Source of the DNA: Bacteroidia bacterium | GTDB lineage: Bacteria > Bacteroidota > Bacteroidia > B-17B0 > Aurantibacillaceae | NCBI GenBank assembly: GCA_016787895.1 | Contig: JAEUTN010000005.1 | Span: forward strand, 124,001 to 188,000 | Direction of reading: 5' to 3' | Length of the DNA stretch: 64,000 nt | Part shown: positions 38,078 through 47,498 of the stretch, one piece after another | Layout of the letters: each line of letters opens with the position of its first letter | Numbering within the stretch: the stretch's first letter is position 1 | Position numbers and translations under genes: made by a program | The notes under the pieces: generated by a model | Databases searched by the model: none | What the model was told of the DNA's origin: nothing | Seen by the model: only the letters and a program-made list of their open reading frames with translations

Positions 38078-40480
38078 ATGAGAAATCTGTTGTGCTTAAT
38101 ATTAGTTGTTTCAATTGGTTTCGTCAGGGCCCAGGAAGTGCATCTCGAAATACAGGTGATTTCAGCACTCACTTCTTTTCCGATTAAAGAAGCGCAGGTA
38201 AAACTGGATGCGCTGAATCGGATGACCGACACCCTGGGAAAAGTGCAATTTGTAGTTAAAGCCAATCGGGTAGTTCAGATACGAATAAAACACATGGCGT
38301 TCAAACCATATGTTTCTCAAATCAGTGGTTTGAAGGATACCAGCCTTTTGGTGTTGCTCGAGCCTGAAATTGTGGTGCTGAATGAAGTGGAGGTACTGGT
38401 GGAAAAGGACAATTCCTTTGGTATTTCGCGTATGAACAATGTAGAAGGAACAGCGATTTACGCCGGCAAAAAATCGGAATCCATATTCATCAAAGACCTC
38501 AATGCTAACCTCGCGGCTAACAACAGCCGGCAGATTTTTTCAAAGGTGCCCGGTATAAACGTATTTGAGAACGAAGGATCGGGTTCAAGCATTGGGGTAG
38601 GCGGAAGAGGCTTAAACCCCAACCGCATTTCTAATTTTAACACACGCCAGAATGGCTACGATATATCAGCCGATGCCTTGGGTTATCCCGAAAGTTATTA
38701 TACACCGCCAGCCGAGGCGATAGAACGCATTGATATACTCCGTGGCGCTTCAGGACTGCAATATGGTACACAGTTCGGAGGGCTTATTAACTACAAACTA
38801 AGGGAAGCTGAGAAAAAGAAAGTAGCGGGTAATTTTCGTCAAACCATTGGGTCCTTCGGCTTTTTTAATTCCTTCAATCAAGTTTCAGGCACAGTAAAAA
38901 AAATATCCTATAATACGTTTTATCAATACAAACAGTATACGGGATGGCGGGCCCGTTCAGAATCAGACAATCATACGGCCTTTTTAGCCTTGGGCTATCA
39001 GGTGAATGAAAAATTAAAAGTATGCGGAGAATACACCTTCATGAATTACCTGGCACAACAACCGGGAGGTATGACCGATCAGCAATTTAAGAAGGATGTA
39101 ACGAACGTGAATCGTTTCAGAAATTGGTTCAAGGTCAACTGGAATTTATTTTCCTTGAAGGCGGATTTCAAACTTACTGACCAAACTCAAATTAACCTGA
39201 CCACATTTGGATTAATTGCGGGCAGAGATGCTTTAGGTTATTTGGGCCGACCCGACAGAATGGACGATACCAGCGCCAACCGGAATTTAATGCGCGACCG
39301 TTACCGGAATTTTGGCGCTGAGGCCCGTTTGCTTCACCGTTATGTGATAAAAGAGCGCAACCATCATTTTTTAATTGGCGCCAGATATTACAATGGTCAA
39401 ACCAATCGCGAACAGGGTGATGCTGATAAGACTGCGGAGCCTAATTTTAGTTTTTTGCACCCTGATAATCTTGAAAATTCCTCTTATACCTTTCCATCCT
39501 TGAACTATGCGGTGTTTGCAGAGAATATTTTTCAGGTGACTTCAAAATGGAGTGTGGTTCCCGGAGTTCGTTTTGAATACATCAGCACCGCATCCGAGGG
39601 ATACTACCGACTTATCAATAAAAACCTCGCGGGCAATGTGCTTCTCGATATGAAAATAGAAGATCAGCGCTCCAACAGCAGAAGTTTTGTATTGCTTGGT
39701 TTGGGAAATCAGTATAAACTCAATCAAACCCTTGAATTGTACGCCAATATCAGCCAAAATTACCGGTCTATTAATTTTAACGACATGCGTGTGGCCAATC
39801 CTAATTTTGAAGTGGACCCCAACCTGATGGATGAAAGCGGGTTTACCGCGGATGGGGGTATACGCGGCGTGATAAAAAACCTCTTGTATTTTGATGTGAG
39901 TTTGTTTTACCTTCAGTACAACAACCGAATCGGAACCACATTAAAAGTAGATTCTTTCACGTATCAGATAATCAGGTACCGCACCAACATCGGCAACAGC
40001 AGCAATCAGGGGATTGAGGCTTTCGCGGAATTGGATTGGATTCGGTTGGTTAATAAAACATCACCTCATAAGCTTTCCACCTTTCTTAATTTTTCCCTTA
40101 TCAATGCCTATTACAAAAGCGCGCAATCGGCCTACAACGGGAAACGCGTGGAATACGTGCCGAAAACTATACTTCGCTGCGGCTTAACCTATGCTTATAA
40201 AAACATTGGATTTACGTTGCAGTATTCACAAACCTCCGAACAGTATTCTGAAGCCACCAATGCTGAAAGTTCCTCTTCGGGACTTTATGGTATCATTCCC
40301 GCATATTCCATTCTTGATTTTTCAATGCACTGGAATTGGAAAAAGTGGAGTGTTAATACGGGTCTTAACAACGCGCTAAACGCCACCTATTTCACCCGCA
40401 GAACCGAGGGATATCCAGGTCCGGGCATTATTCCGGCCGACCCAATCAATGCCTATGTAACACTGGGCTTTAAATTTTAG
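38078..40480 (+). CDS. TonB-dependent receptor (iron-complex type)
   Basis: An 800-residue outer-membrane receptor with signal peptide (about 1-18), a carboxypeptidase-regulatory-like domain (about 20-100), a plug (about 120-240; SGSSIGVGGRGLNPNRIS, ERIDILRGASGLQYG) and a C-terminal barrel ending in NAYVTLGFKF. It has the FecA-type plug sequence. As the last gene of the DUF4856-imelysin-HTTM locus it probably takes up an iron complex, powered by TonB-ExbBD. It starts immediately after the stop of the HTTM gene. No SusD-type partner is present. Confidence 0.9.
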   Translation: MRNLLCLILVVSIGFVRAQEVHLEIQVISALTSFPIKEAQVKLDALNRMTDTLGKVQFVVKANRVVQIRIKHMAFKPYVSQISGLKDTSLLVLLEPEIVVLNEVEVLVEKDNSFGISRMNNVEGTAIYAGKKSESIFIKDLNANLAANNSRQIFSKVPGINVFENEGSGSSIGVGGRGLNPNRISNFNTRQNGYDISADALGYPESYYTPPAEAIERIDILRGASGLQYGTQFGGLINYKLREAEKKKVAGNFRQTIGSFGFFNSFNQVSGTVKKISYNTFYQYKQYTGWRARSESDNHTAFLALGYQVNEKLKVCGEYTFMNYLAQQPGGMTDQQFKKDVTNVNRFRNWFKVNWNLFSLKADFKLTDQTQINLTTFGLIAGRDALGYLGRPDRMDDTSANRNLMRDRYRNFGAEARLLHRYVIKERNHHFLIGARYYNGQTNREQGDADKTAEPNFSFLHPDNLENSSYTFPSLNYAVFAENIFQVTSKWSVVPGVRFEYISTASEGYYRLINKNLAGNVLLDMKIEDQRSNSRSFVLLGLGNQYKLNQTLELYANISQNYRSINFNDMRVANPNFEVDPNLMDESGFTADGGIRGVIKNLLYFDVSLFYLQYNNRIGTTLKVDSFTYQIIRYRTNIGNSSNQGIEAFAELDWIRLVNKTSPHKLSTFLNFSLINAYYKSAQSAYNGKRVEYVPKTILRCGLTYAYKNIGFTLQYSQTSEQYSEATNAESSSSGLYGIIPAYSILDFSMHWNWKKWSVNTGLNNALNATYFTRRTEGYPGPGIIPADPINAYVTLGFKF

Positions 40481-40488
40481 AGTGTCGC

Positions 40489-41175
40489 CTATTTACCACA
40501 CAAACACCCGGGCTTGGTGCAGCTTACCATTATTTTTTCGGCTACTTTTGACGACAATAGAGCGGTTTCGGCATTTTTGAATCGCACCTTTAAGGTGCCG
40601 TCAAAAGCAAATATTTTTTCTACCACGAGTTTTTCGTTCAAGCCAATTTTTAATTCGCTGAGGTAATTCAAAAATTCGGCACTGTCTTCGTTTACGCCTA
40701 ATACGGTGCATCGGCATCCTTCAATACTGTTGAGAAGCGGTCTTCGTTCACTCGCCGGCAACGTTCCGCTTTTGTCAGGAATGGGATCCCCATGAGGATC
40801 AAATTTTGGTTCCCCGCTTAACATAAAGATCCGGTCAATCAATTTTTCGGAGTTTACAGTTTGTAATTGTTCAGCCAGTTCGTGCACTTCACTCCAACTG
40901 AATTTACATACTTTGTGTAAGAACGTTTCCCAAATGCGGTGTTTCCTTACCACATTCAGGGCCTGCTTTTGGCCGGAACGGGTGAGGTGGATACCGTCGG
41001 TTTTAGTATAGGTGATGTATTTTTCCTGTTCAAGAATCTTTAAGCGCTCCAAAACGGTAGGAGGCTTTAATTCCAGGTAATAGGCCAATTCACTGATGGT
41101 GGATTTGCCTGTATTTTCGGACTGACTAATTTGATAAATCGCCCTCAGGTACTTCTCGTCAGATGGTTTAAGCAT
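40489..41175 (-). CDS. DtxR/MntR-family metal-dependent repressor
   Basis: A 228-residue iron- or manganese-sensing repressor. The frame is open to 41190, but the natural start is the ATG at 41175 (MLKPSDEKYLRAIYQ). It has the N-terminal winged helix (about 1-65; GKSTISELAYYLELKPPTVLERL), a dimerisation/metal region (about 66-135; the metal ligands E and H in WETFLHKVCKFSWSEVHELAE and CxxPxxxP-like FDPHGDPIP) and a C-terminal FeoA/SH3-like domain (about 145-220). The C-terminal CTKPGCLCGK is cysteine rich. A perfect palindrome lies over its promoter, so it is probably autoregulated and controls the divergent TonB receptor. Confidence 0.9.
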   Translation of the reverse strand: MLKPSDEKYLRAIYQISQSENTGKSTISELAYYLELKPPTVLERLKILEQEKYITYTKTDGIHLTRSGQKQALNVVRKHRIWETFLHKVCKFSWSEVHELAEQLQTVNSEKLIDRIFMLSGEPKFDPHGDPIPDKSGTLPASERRPLLNSIEGCRCTVLGVNEDSAEFLNYLSELKIGLNEKLVVEKIFAFDGTLKVRFKNAETALLSSKVAEKIMVSCTKPGCLCGK

Positions 41176-41179
41176 ACAA

Positions 41180-41187
41180 CAAAAATA
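41180..41187 (-). promoter_or_regulatory. -7 element (TATTTTTG, minus strand) of the DtxR-family gene
   Basis: On the minus strand TATTTTTG is an exact TAnnTTTG match, only four bases before the ATG at 41175. Transcription would begin at or near the start codon, giving a leaderless or nearly leaderless mRNA. The palindromic operator lies just upstream, between the -7 and -33 positions. Confidence 0.5.
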
Positions 41188-41194
41188 CAAAAAG

Positions 41195-41208
41195 TTAGGT
41201 ATACCTAA
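41195..41208. promoter_or_regulatory. DtxR/MntR-type operator (TTAGGTATACCTAA)
   Basis: TTAGGTATACCTAA is a perfect 14-bp palindrome that resembles known DtxR/MntR operators (TTAGG half-sites). It lies between the divergent DtxR-family gene and the TonB receptor gene, next to both predicted -7 elements (41180-41187 minus, 41229-41236 plus). A metal-bound repressor here would block both promoters. Confidence 0.75.
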
Positions 41209-41228
41209 TATATTTATTTAGGGTGTTG

Positions 41229-41236
41229 TAATTTTA
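41229..41236 (+). promoter_or_regulatory. Candidate -7 element (TAATTTTA) of the TonB receptor gene
   Basis: TAATTTTA fits TAnnTTTA and lies 7 bases before the ATG at 41244, with the operator 20 bases further upstream at the -33 zone. Confidence 0.4.
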
Positions 41237-41243
41237 TGGGGCC

Positions 41244-43508
41244 ATGAGGCGATTTTATTTATTCTTTATACTATCGGTTAGTTTACTTAAAGCCCAGCAA
41301 ACATCCTTTGATGTTAAGGGCAAAGTTGTTTCAGGCTCAAATCAAAGCCTTGAGATGACAGTTCTGGTATTAAAAAACACGGCATTTCAAACCCACAGCG
41401 ATGCCAATGGCAACTTTGTATTTCAGCAGGTTCCAAAAGGCACATACACTTTGGTGGCTCTTATGCTGGGTTTTAAAACTCAGGAACTGGTGTTAAGTGT
41501 GCCGCTTAAACGTCCGATTAACATCATCCTTTCATCGCAAAATCTTGAACTCGATGAAGTAGTTGTTACCGGAACGATGAAAGAAATCAGCAAATCCGAA
41601 AGTCCGGTGAACATCGATATCATTACTCCCAAACTCATGCAAAAAACGGCAGTTCCCAATTTGTTTGAGGCCACTTCACTGGTTAACGGGGTGAAACCTC
41701 AAATCAATTGCAATGTGTGTAACACCGGCGACATTCACATCAATGGCATGGAAGGGCCTTACACGCTTATTTTAATTGATGGAATGCCCATAGTGAGCGG
41801 TTTGTCTTCTGTTTATGGATTAATGGGAATTCCAACCGGCATGATGGAGCGCCTGGAGATTGCAAAAGGTCCGGCTGCCGCTCTTTATGGCTCTGAGGCC
41901 ATGGGAGGCACCATTAACCTGATTACAAAATACCCGGGTAACGCTCCCCGTTTATTCGCCGATTATTATGCAACGAGCTACGGTGAAAATAATCTGGACC
42001 TGAGCGCGAGGATCAGACTCTCAAAAAAAACAAATTGGTTGATGGGAGCCAATGGTTTTTATTACAACCGTATTGTTGATCACAACAAGGATGGATTTAC
42101 CGATGTGACCCTGCAAAAGCGTGTTTCATTGTTCAATAAATTTAATTTTGAACGCAAAGAACAAAGGGAATTCAGCATCGCAGCCCGTTATGTATACGAG
42201 GACCGCTGGGGGGGAGAAACCAATTGGAGCAAATCGTTCAGGGGAGGAGACAGCATTTATGGAGAAAGTGTTTACGTTCGCCGTACCGAACTGATTTCAA
42301 AATACCAGTGGCCAACGCGGGAAAAAATTTATACGCAGCTGTCCTACAACTTCCACGATCAAAATTCAGTGTATGGTGTTCATCCTTTCCTGGCCAAACA
42401 ATCTACGGCATTTGCGCAAACCTATTGGACCAAAACCTTCAATTCCGGAAACGACTTTCTGCTCGGCATGAGTTATAAAAATCTGTGGTTCGATGACAAC
42501 ACTGTCGTCACCTCTGATAAAACCGGGTTAATCAATCAACCTGACTTAAGCAACACCTTTGGTTTGTTTGTTCAGAACGAAAGTACGCTGGACAGCTTAT
42601 CCAAACACAAGGTATTGCTGGGTTTACGACTGGATTATCAGAAATTGTATCAACTCATAACTTCTCCCCGAATAGCCTATAAATGGACGCCGCATTACCG
42701 CTTCATTTTCAGAGCCAATTTTGGCACCGGATTCCGGGTGGTGAATGTTTTCACCGAAGACCATGCCGCGCTCACCGGGGCCAGGGAAGTGGTGTTTGTG
42801 AATGATATCAATCCTGAGCAATCCTATAACGGCAACCTAAATGTTGTTTATAAAATGAAACTCAATCCGGCTTCCCTGATCATATGGGATGCAAGTTTGT
42901 TTTATTATCACTTCACCAATAAAATTATTGCGAACTACGATGCCGACCCTAATAAAGTGATTTACGATAATTTGAATGGTTATGCTTATTCCAGGGGAAT
43001 GGCTCTGAATGCAAATTTGGCCGGAACCGGAAATGTGAAATTTAACCTTGGTATTACCTACGCCGATGTTCAGAATGTAAACAAGGACAGTGCCGGTCAT
43101 ACACATCGCTCCTGGCAGCTGCAATCACCAAAATGGTCGGGCAATTTTATGGTTTCGTATTCCATTCCGCGTTACCATTTTACCATCGACCTTAGCGGCA
43201 ACTGGTATGGTACACAACGTTTACCGGTGCTTCCAAAGGATTACAGGCCGGAGTACTCTCCTGCTTACAGCCTGATCAATCTTCAATTCTCAAAATTTTT
43301 TCAAAGAGGAATAGAAACCTATGCAGGGGTAAAAAACCTTTTGAATTTTATGCCTGAACATCCCCTGATGCGCCCTCAGGACCCCTTTGACAAAAATGTC
43401 AATGATCCCGTAAATAATCCGAATGGTTATACTTTCGATACCGCCTACAATTACGCTCCTTTACAAGGCATACGGTTTTACATGGGCTTTCGATTAAACA
43501 TACCTTAG
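41244..43508 (+). CDS. TonB-dependent receptor controlled by the DtxR-type operator
   Basis: A 754-residue outer-membrane receptor. It has a signal peptide (about 1-18), a carboxypeptidase-regulatory-like domain (about 22-105; DANGNFVFQQVPKGTYTL), a plug (about 115-230; ILIDGMPIVSGLSSVYG, ALYGSEAMGGTINLIT) and a barrel ending YMGFRLNIP. The plug contains a cysteine pair in NCNVCNTGDIHING (about 153-166). By its divergent DtxR-family gene and shared operator it is likely repressed by iron or manganese, so it should import a metal or metal complex. The substrate is not known. Confidence 0.9.
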   Translation: MRRFYLFFILSVSLLKAQQTSFDVKGKVVSGSNQSLEMTVLVLKNTAFQTHSDANGNFVFQQVPKGTYTLVALMLGFKTQELVLSVPLKRPINIILSSQNLELDEVVVTGTMKEISKSESPVNIDIITPKLMQKTAVPNLFEATSLVNGVKPQINCNVCNTGDIHINGMEGPYTLILIDGMPIVSGLSSVYGLMGIPTGMMERLEIAKGPAAALYGSEAMGGTINLITKYPGNAPRLFADYYATSYGENNLDLSARIRLSKKTNWLMGANGFYYNRIVDHNKDGFTDVTLQKRVSLFNKFNFERKEQREFSIAARYVYEDRWGGETNWSKSFRGGDSIYGESVYVRRTELISKYQWPTREKIYTQLSYNFHDQNSVYGVHPFLAKQSTAFAQTYWTKTFNSGNDFLLGMSYKNLWFDDNTVVTSDKTGLINQPDLSNTFGLFVQNESTLDSLSKHKVLLGLRLDYQKLYQLITSPRIAYKWTPHYRFIFRANFGTGFRVVNVFTEDHAALTGAREVVFVNDINPEQSYNGNLNVVYKMKLNPASLIIWDASLFYYHFTNKIIANYDADPNKVIYDNLNGYAYSRGMALNANLAGTGNVKFNLGITYADVQNVNKDSAGHTHRSWQLQSPKWSGNFMVSYSIPRYHFTIDLSGNWYGTQRLPVLPKDYRPEYSPAYSLINLQFSKFFQRGIETYAGVKNLLNFMPEHPLMRPQDPFDKNVNDPVNNPNGYTFDTAYNYAPLQGIRFYMGFRLNIP

Positions 43509-43565
43509 ATTCCTCATCAAAAACCATGAGGCTTCAAATAGATTGGTTTCCTTTTGAAGAAATAA

Positions 43566-43598
43566 AAAAAAAGGTCTGATAATTTCAGACCTTTTTTC
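43566..43598. terminator. Bidirectional terminator between TonB receptor and metalloprotease genes
   Basis: AAAAAAGGTCTGA and TCAGACCTTTTTT make a 13-bp stem around the loop TAATT, with A and T runs suitable for both strands. Confidence 0.92.
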
Positions 43599-43613
43599 TT
43601 TTTACGAATCGAA

Positions 43614-46223
43614 TTAGTGCAGTTCTCTTAAGGTGTTTGTGATTAAAGTGCTGAGGTAGTCCTTATGGGCCTGTGTGGAAAGGTCTCCACCGGGCGCAGC
43701 ACACATTTTTTTGATCTCTTTTAACTGATAAACCGCATTGGCCTTTACTGTATGCATGTATTGTGCACTTTGTGGTCCGTTGATCATGTTGATGAGCGAA
43801 CGGGTGTATTCAGTTTGAAGGTTCTGGCGGAAACTGTTCACAGTGCCCGCAATATCGGCTTTAAAAATGGCGCCGGTGAGGTCACTCATCATCTGTTCTA
43901 TCCCGTATCCATTGCCGTAAAGTTTACTATCCACCAGACGTTGAGTGGTTGTTGGATGCAGGAGATGCTCTAATACGTCACGTTGGTAAAACAACACCCG
44001 GCGGTGCAGTTTAGGGTCTTCTGTTAGTCCGAAGAAATTGAATCCCCTGCGTTGTATTTGAAGGTAATTCAGCGTTTTTTGATCCAATTGAAAGGCATCG
44101 GGTGCGAAAATGTATTTTGCAAGCGCATCCATGGCTTGTTTTTGTTTTTCGGCTTCAACAGGTTGCAAAGGTTTGGTGGCTCCGGCCTGGCCCACCATGG
44201 CCCTGTCTACGTACACTCCGCCCACATAACGCGAAATCGTGGCTCCACAACCTCCCTGAGCATTGGTGAGTATGGCGTAGGCGATGGCATGCTCCTGATA
44301 GGATTTCCCTTCGTCGCCAAATTTTTTCATTACCTCTCCTGATACCTTTTTACACAACTCAATTCGGCCAACAGAATACGCGATGGCTTCGCTGCTCAGG
44401 TCGTTTACATTTACTCTTGGGTCAATCGCCTTACCCGGCCAGCGCATGTCGTCGGCATCATTACCAAACATCAATTGTGGTTCTGTGGAACGGTCCAATA
44501 GTTTTTTCCTTTCGGCATCTCCCATTCCGGGGGTATAGGCCCACTGTATGGCCCACATATCATAGGTGCCCGGAACCTTGGTAAAATAATGGCCCTGTTT
44601 GCTGCGATCGTTGGAGAAATTCACCATGGGATAATCCATAACCGATCCTGTAAGTCCCATTTTTCCTGTAATATCCATGTTCTGAATGTCTTTAATCGGA
44701 TGCAATTGACTCGACTTCATATTGTGGTTCAATCCAAGCGTGTGACCCATTTCATGCAGGATGAGGAAATGCAAAAACTCTTCTACCATTTTGCTTTCAT
44801 CGAGTTTATTTCCTCCCATGGCTTTTAAAGCCAGGTTGGCAAACAACTGGTTTTCGTGGGCGTATTCGGCGGCCTCGCAATAGGTAAACGATTTATGACG
44901 CTGCGGAAGCTCAGCAAAACGGGGATAAACAGAGGATTCTGTACCCATTAATTTTTCGGAACGCAGGCTGTTGGAAAGGGTAAAATACTCCAGCATAATA
45001 TCGGCTCCAAGAATCTGACCGGTTCTGGGATTAACAAAGCTTGGGCCATAACCTCCGAAGGGAAGGAAAGGAGAAGAGGTCCAGCGCAAAACGTTATACC
45101 GGATATCACCGGCATCCCAATCGGCATCATCCGGTTGTTCCTTGATGACCACAGCGTTTTTGAAACCTGCTTTTTCAAAAGCCAGGTTCCATTGTTCGCC
45201 TGCTCTTTTAATAATCGGACGAATCTCAGGTGGCGTGGTGTTCTCCATCCACCAGGTGATGGGCTCAACCGGCTCTGAAAGGGCGGCATTGGGATCTTTC
45301 TTTTTCAGGTGCCAGCGATGAACAAGGTCACGGTAATTAATGGTATTTAAAGTGGTCATGTCCGAAACCTCTTCGGTAAAATATCCGATTCTGGGATCAT
45401 CGTAAAGTGGTTGGTAATCGTTTTGTGGCATTTCAATCAGGCTGTGGTATACCTTTACGCTAACATAACGACCGTCGGCAATGGCACGTGAACCCCAAAC
45501 CAATGTGTTGTTTTTGGAATAGGAATACTCTACTTCCAAATCGCTGTTGGCGGGATAAGAACGGATGTTCAGAATTTTGGTTTTGTCCTTATCCAATTCA
45601 CCCAGTGTAAAATCCTCAGGACTTTGACCCGGAAACATAGGGGGTTTTACTTGCAGGAACAATTCTCTCAGAAATAGTTGATCGGCATCCACCAGAAATT
45701 CGGTTTTACCATCGTTTTGCGCGGTAATTTTAAGGCTGGCAAGAGTGCTGTTGCACATGTTGGCATCGGCTGCGCGTGATAAAGGATTTTTTGGATCGAA
45801 ATAAGACGTGGTGTTTTGAAACACAAACTCTATTTTATTGTAATGTTTTTGAATCTTAAAAACCATGGTGCTGGCATAGGCGCCGCGAAACGACCAGGCT
45901 TCGAGCACACCATTGGAGAATTGACTGAAATAGATGTACTCCTTATTGAGTTGAGCCTCTTTTATCAGCAAGTGGGTTACTCCGCTTGTTGAATCACGGT
46001 AAAACGTAAACAAACCTTCCGTTTTAGAGCAGGTTTTAACCAGGTCGCTGATTTTTTTAGGGGCATCTTTTGCCGCCCCGTTCTCTTTGGGTTTTTCAGC
46101 TTCTTTTTTATCCTTGTCTTTGTCTTTCTTTTTCTGGGCTTGCAGGTTCTGAACCGAGAGCAGACCAAAGGAAAGACAGCAAATCAGGGCCACTTTGCCG
46201 AAGGTAAAACGTTTTGTTTTCAT
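43614..46223 (-). CDS. Exported zinc-dependent metalloprotease, metzincin-type (DUF5117/DUF4953 family)
   Basis: An 869-residue exported protease. The frame is open to 46289, but the natural start is the ATG at 46223 (MKTKRFTFGKVAL), which gives a signal peptide ending NLQAQ, followed by a Lys/Asp/Glu-rich stretch (about 30-55). The zinc site LHEMGHTLGLNHN (near 489-501) matches the metzincin motif HExxHxxGxxH, and SVMDYPMVNF is the expected Met-turn. Upstream domains match the DUF5117/DUF5118-type region. The likely site of action is the periplasm or surface. No T9SS sorting domain is visible at the C-terminus. Substrate unknown. Confidence 0.88.
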   Translation of the reverse strand: MKTKRFTFGKVALICCLSFGLLSVQNLQAQKKKDKDKDKKEAEKPKENGAAKDAPKKISDLVKTCSKTEGLFTFYRDSTSGVTHLLIKEAQLNKEYIYFSQFSNGVLEAWSFRGAYASTMVFKIQKHYNKIEFVFQNTTSYFDPKNPLSRAADANMCNSTLASLKITAQNDGKTEFLVDADQLFLRELFLQVKPPMFPGQSPEDFTLGELDKDKTKILNIRSYPANSDLEVEYSYSKNNTLVWGSRAIADGRYVSVKVYHSLIEMPQNDYQPLYDDPRIGYFTEEVSDMTTLNTINYRDLVHRWHLKKKDPNAALSEPVEPITWWMENTTPPEIRPIIKRAGEQWNLAFEKAGFKNAVVIKEQPDDADWDAGDIRYNVLRWTSSPFLPFGGYGPSFVNPRTGQILGADIMLEYFTLSNSLRSEKLMGTESSVYPRFAELPQRHKSFTYCEAAEYAHENQLFANLALKAMGGNKLDESKMVEEFLHFLILHEMGHTLGLNHNMKSSQLHPIKDIQNMDITGKMGLTGSVMDYPMVNFSNDRSKQGHYFTKVPGTYDMWAIQWAYTPGMGDAERKKLLDRSTEPQLMFGNDADDMRWPGKAIDPRVNVNDLSSEAIAYSVGRIELCKKVSGEVMKKFGDEGKSYQEHAIAYAILTNAQGGCGATISRYVGGVYVDRAMVGQAGATKPLQPVEAEKQKQAMDALAKYIFAPDAFQLDQKTLNYLQIQRRGFNFFGLTEDPKLHRRVLFYQRDVLEHLLHPTTTQRLVDSKLYGNGYGIEQMMSDLTGAIFKADIAGTVNSFRQNLQTEYTRSLINMINGPQSAQYMHTVKANAVYQLKEIKKMCAAPGGDLSTQAHKDYLSTLITNTLRELH

Positions 46224-46427
46224 GGTTTGGGGATTAAAATTCAGATTAAATGTAATGAAATTATCAGGCTGAATTTTCCTTTTATACAAGTGGTCGTGTA
46301 GGCTGATTTTCGGTAAATCCCCGTTCAGGATTTAAATGCCTAAGAAGAGTACACAGTCGGAAAGCAAACACCTGCACAAGCTCACATTCAAAAATAGGCG
46401 CCAAATGTTTACCTTTATCCTTGCCTC

Positions 46428-46640
46428 ATGTTTAAACGAATCGCTTTACTCCTTATTAAGTTTTATCAATACAGCATCCGGCCATTGTTGCCAAATGCCT
46501 GCCGGTACACGCCTTCCTGCAGCCAGTATGCAACAGAAGCAGTAAGTAAATACGGGGCTTTCAAAGGCGGATGGCTCGCCATTAAACGTTTGTCGCGTTG
46601 TCACCCCTGGGGTGGGCATGGGTATGACCCGGTGCCTTAA
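46428..46640 (+). CDS. yidD: Membrane protein insertion efficiency factor YidD
   Basis: A 70-residue YidD, which aids YidC-dependent insertion at the inner membrane. The family core [15 protein letters not shown] and the C-terminal [13 protein letters not shown] are intact, and the N-terminus carries an amphipathic helix. Length is normal. A TACCTTTA about 20 bases before the ATG is a good -7 element. It is separated from its usual rpmH-rnpA neighbours, as is common in Bacteroidota. The lipoprotein gene begins 26 bases downstream. Confidence 0.93.
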   Translation: MFKRIALLLIKFYQYSIRPLLPNACRYTPSCSQYATEAVSKYGAFKGGWLAIKRLSRCHPWGGHGYDPVP

Positions 46641-46654
46641 GGGCATAATTTTCG

Positions 46655-46662
46655 TATCTTTG
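46655..46662 (+). promoter_or_regulatory. Candidate -7 element (TATCTTTG) of the MbnP-like gene
   Basis: TATCTTTG matches TAnnTTTG and ends four bases before the ATG at 46667, which again would give a leaderless or nearly leaderless transcript. Confidence 0.4.
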
Positions 46663-46666
46663 AGCC

Positions 46667-47425
46667 ATGTTTCGATGGAGGTTTATTTCTTTTGTCTTTT
46701 TAAGTGTCGGGATATTGGTTTCCTGTAAAAAGGATGAGCCGGTAGAGACACAAAGCGATCCCGCACTCACTATTGTATTTGAACCAAGTGTTAATTCAGA
46801 ACCTTTTGTTGCCGATACCAAATGGTACACGAATTTCAGTAACGATAGTTTTACGGTGACAAAATTCAATTATTACATTTCTAACATCAAACTTAAAAAA
46901 TCAGACGGAAGCACCTATTCTGTACCAGAAAGCTACCACCTCCTCCAACACGTGGAAGGCATCAATAAAATTTCATTGACTAAGTTACCGGAAGGGGATT
47001 ATACAGGTATTCAGTTTTTAATTGGTGTGGATAGTTTAAGAAATGTGAGTGGCAGCCAAAGCGGCGATTTAGATCCCTCTAAGAACATGTTCTGGGATTG
47101 GAATACCGGGTATATTTTTTATAAACTGGAAGGTCGCTTCAACACACTCACCAAGCCTGTTAAAGGTGATTACGCCATACACATCGGAGGATATAAAGGA
47201 AAAGACAATTGTATACAATCCTGTTCCTTTTCTTTGAGTAACGCATTACAATTAAGAAAAAACAAACAGTCCAAAGTGTATTTTAAAGTAAAACTGGAAG
47301 AGGTTTTCCAAAATCCGCTCTTCATTGATTTTGATTATTACTATGCTACACTGCCCAATAATAATTCGAAAGAAATCTCTGAAAATTACCGCGACATGTT
47401 TCTTCCATACAAAGTAGAGAATTGA
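46667..47425 (+). CDS. MbnP-like lipoprotein
   Basis: A 252-residue lipoprotein (lipobox LVSC, about residue 20) of the MbnP family. Recognisable blocks are VTKFNYYISNIKLKK (about 65-79), GIQFLIGVDSLRNVSG (about 118-133) and FWDWNTGYIFYKLEG (about 145-159). MbnP was named in methanobactin operons, where with the di-heme enzyme MbnH it is linked to copper handling. No MbnH-type gene is next to it here, so a copper role is uncertain. The next gene begins at or just after its stop. Confidence 0.82.
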   Translation: MFRWRFISFVFLSVGILVSCKKDEPVETQSDPALTIVFEPSVNSEPFVADTKWYTNFSNDSFTVTKFNYYISNIKLKKSDGSTYSVPESYHLLQHVEGINKISLTKLPEGDYTGIQFLIGVDSLRNVSGSQSGDLDPSKNMFWDWNTGYIFYKLEGRFNTLTKPVKGDYAIHIGGYKGKDNCIQSCSFSLSNALQLRKNKQSKVYFKVKLEEVFQNPLFIDFDYYYATLPNNNSKEISENYRDMFLPYKVEN

Positions 47426-47498
47426 TGGATTCTCAAAACACGTACCGTATATAAAACCTCTTTTTACATACCTCTTTATTAGTCTGCTTCAGTGTGGG

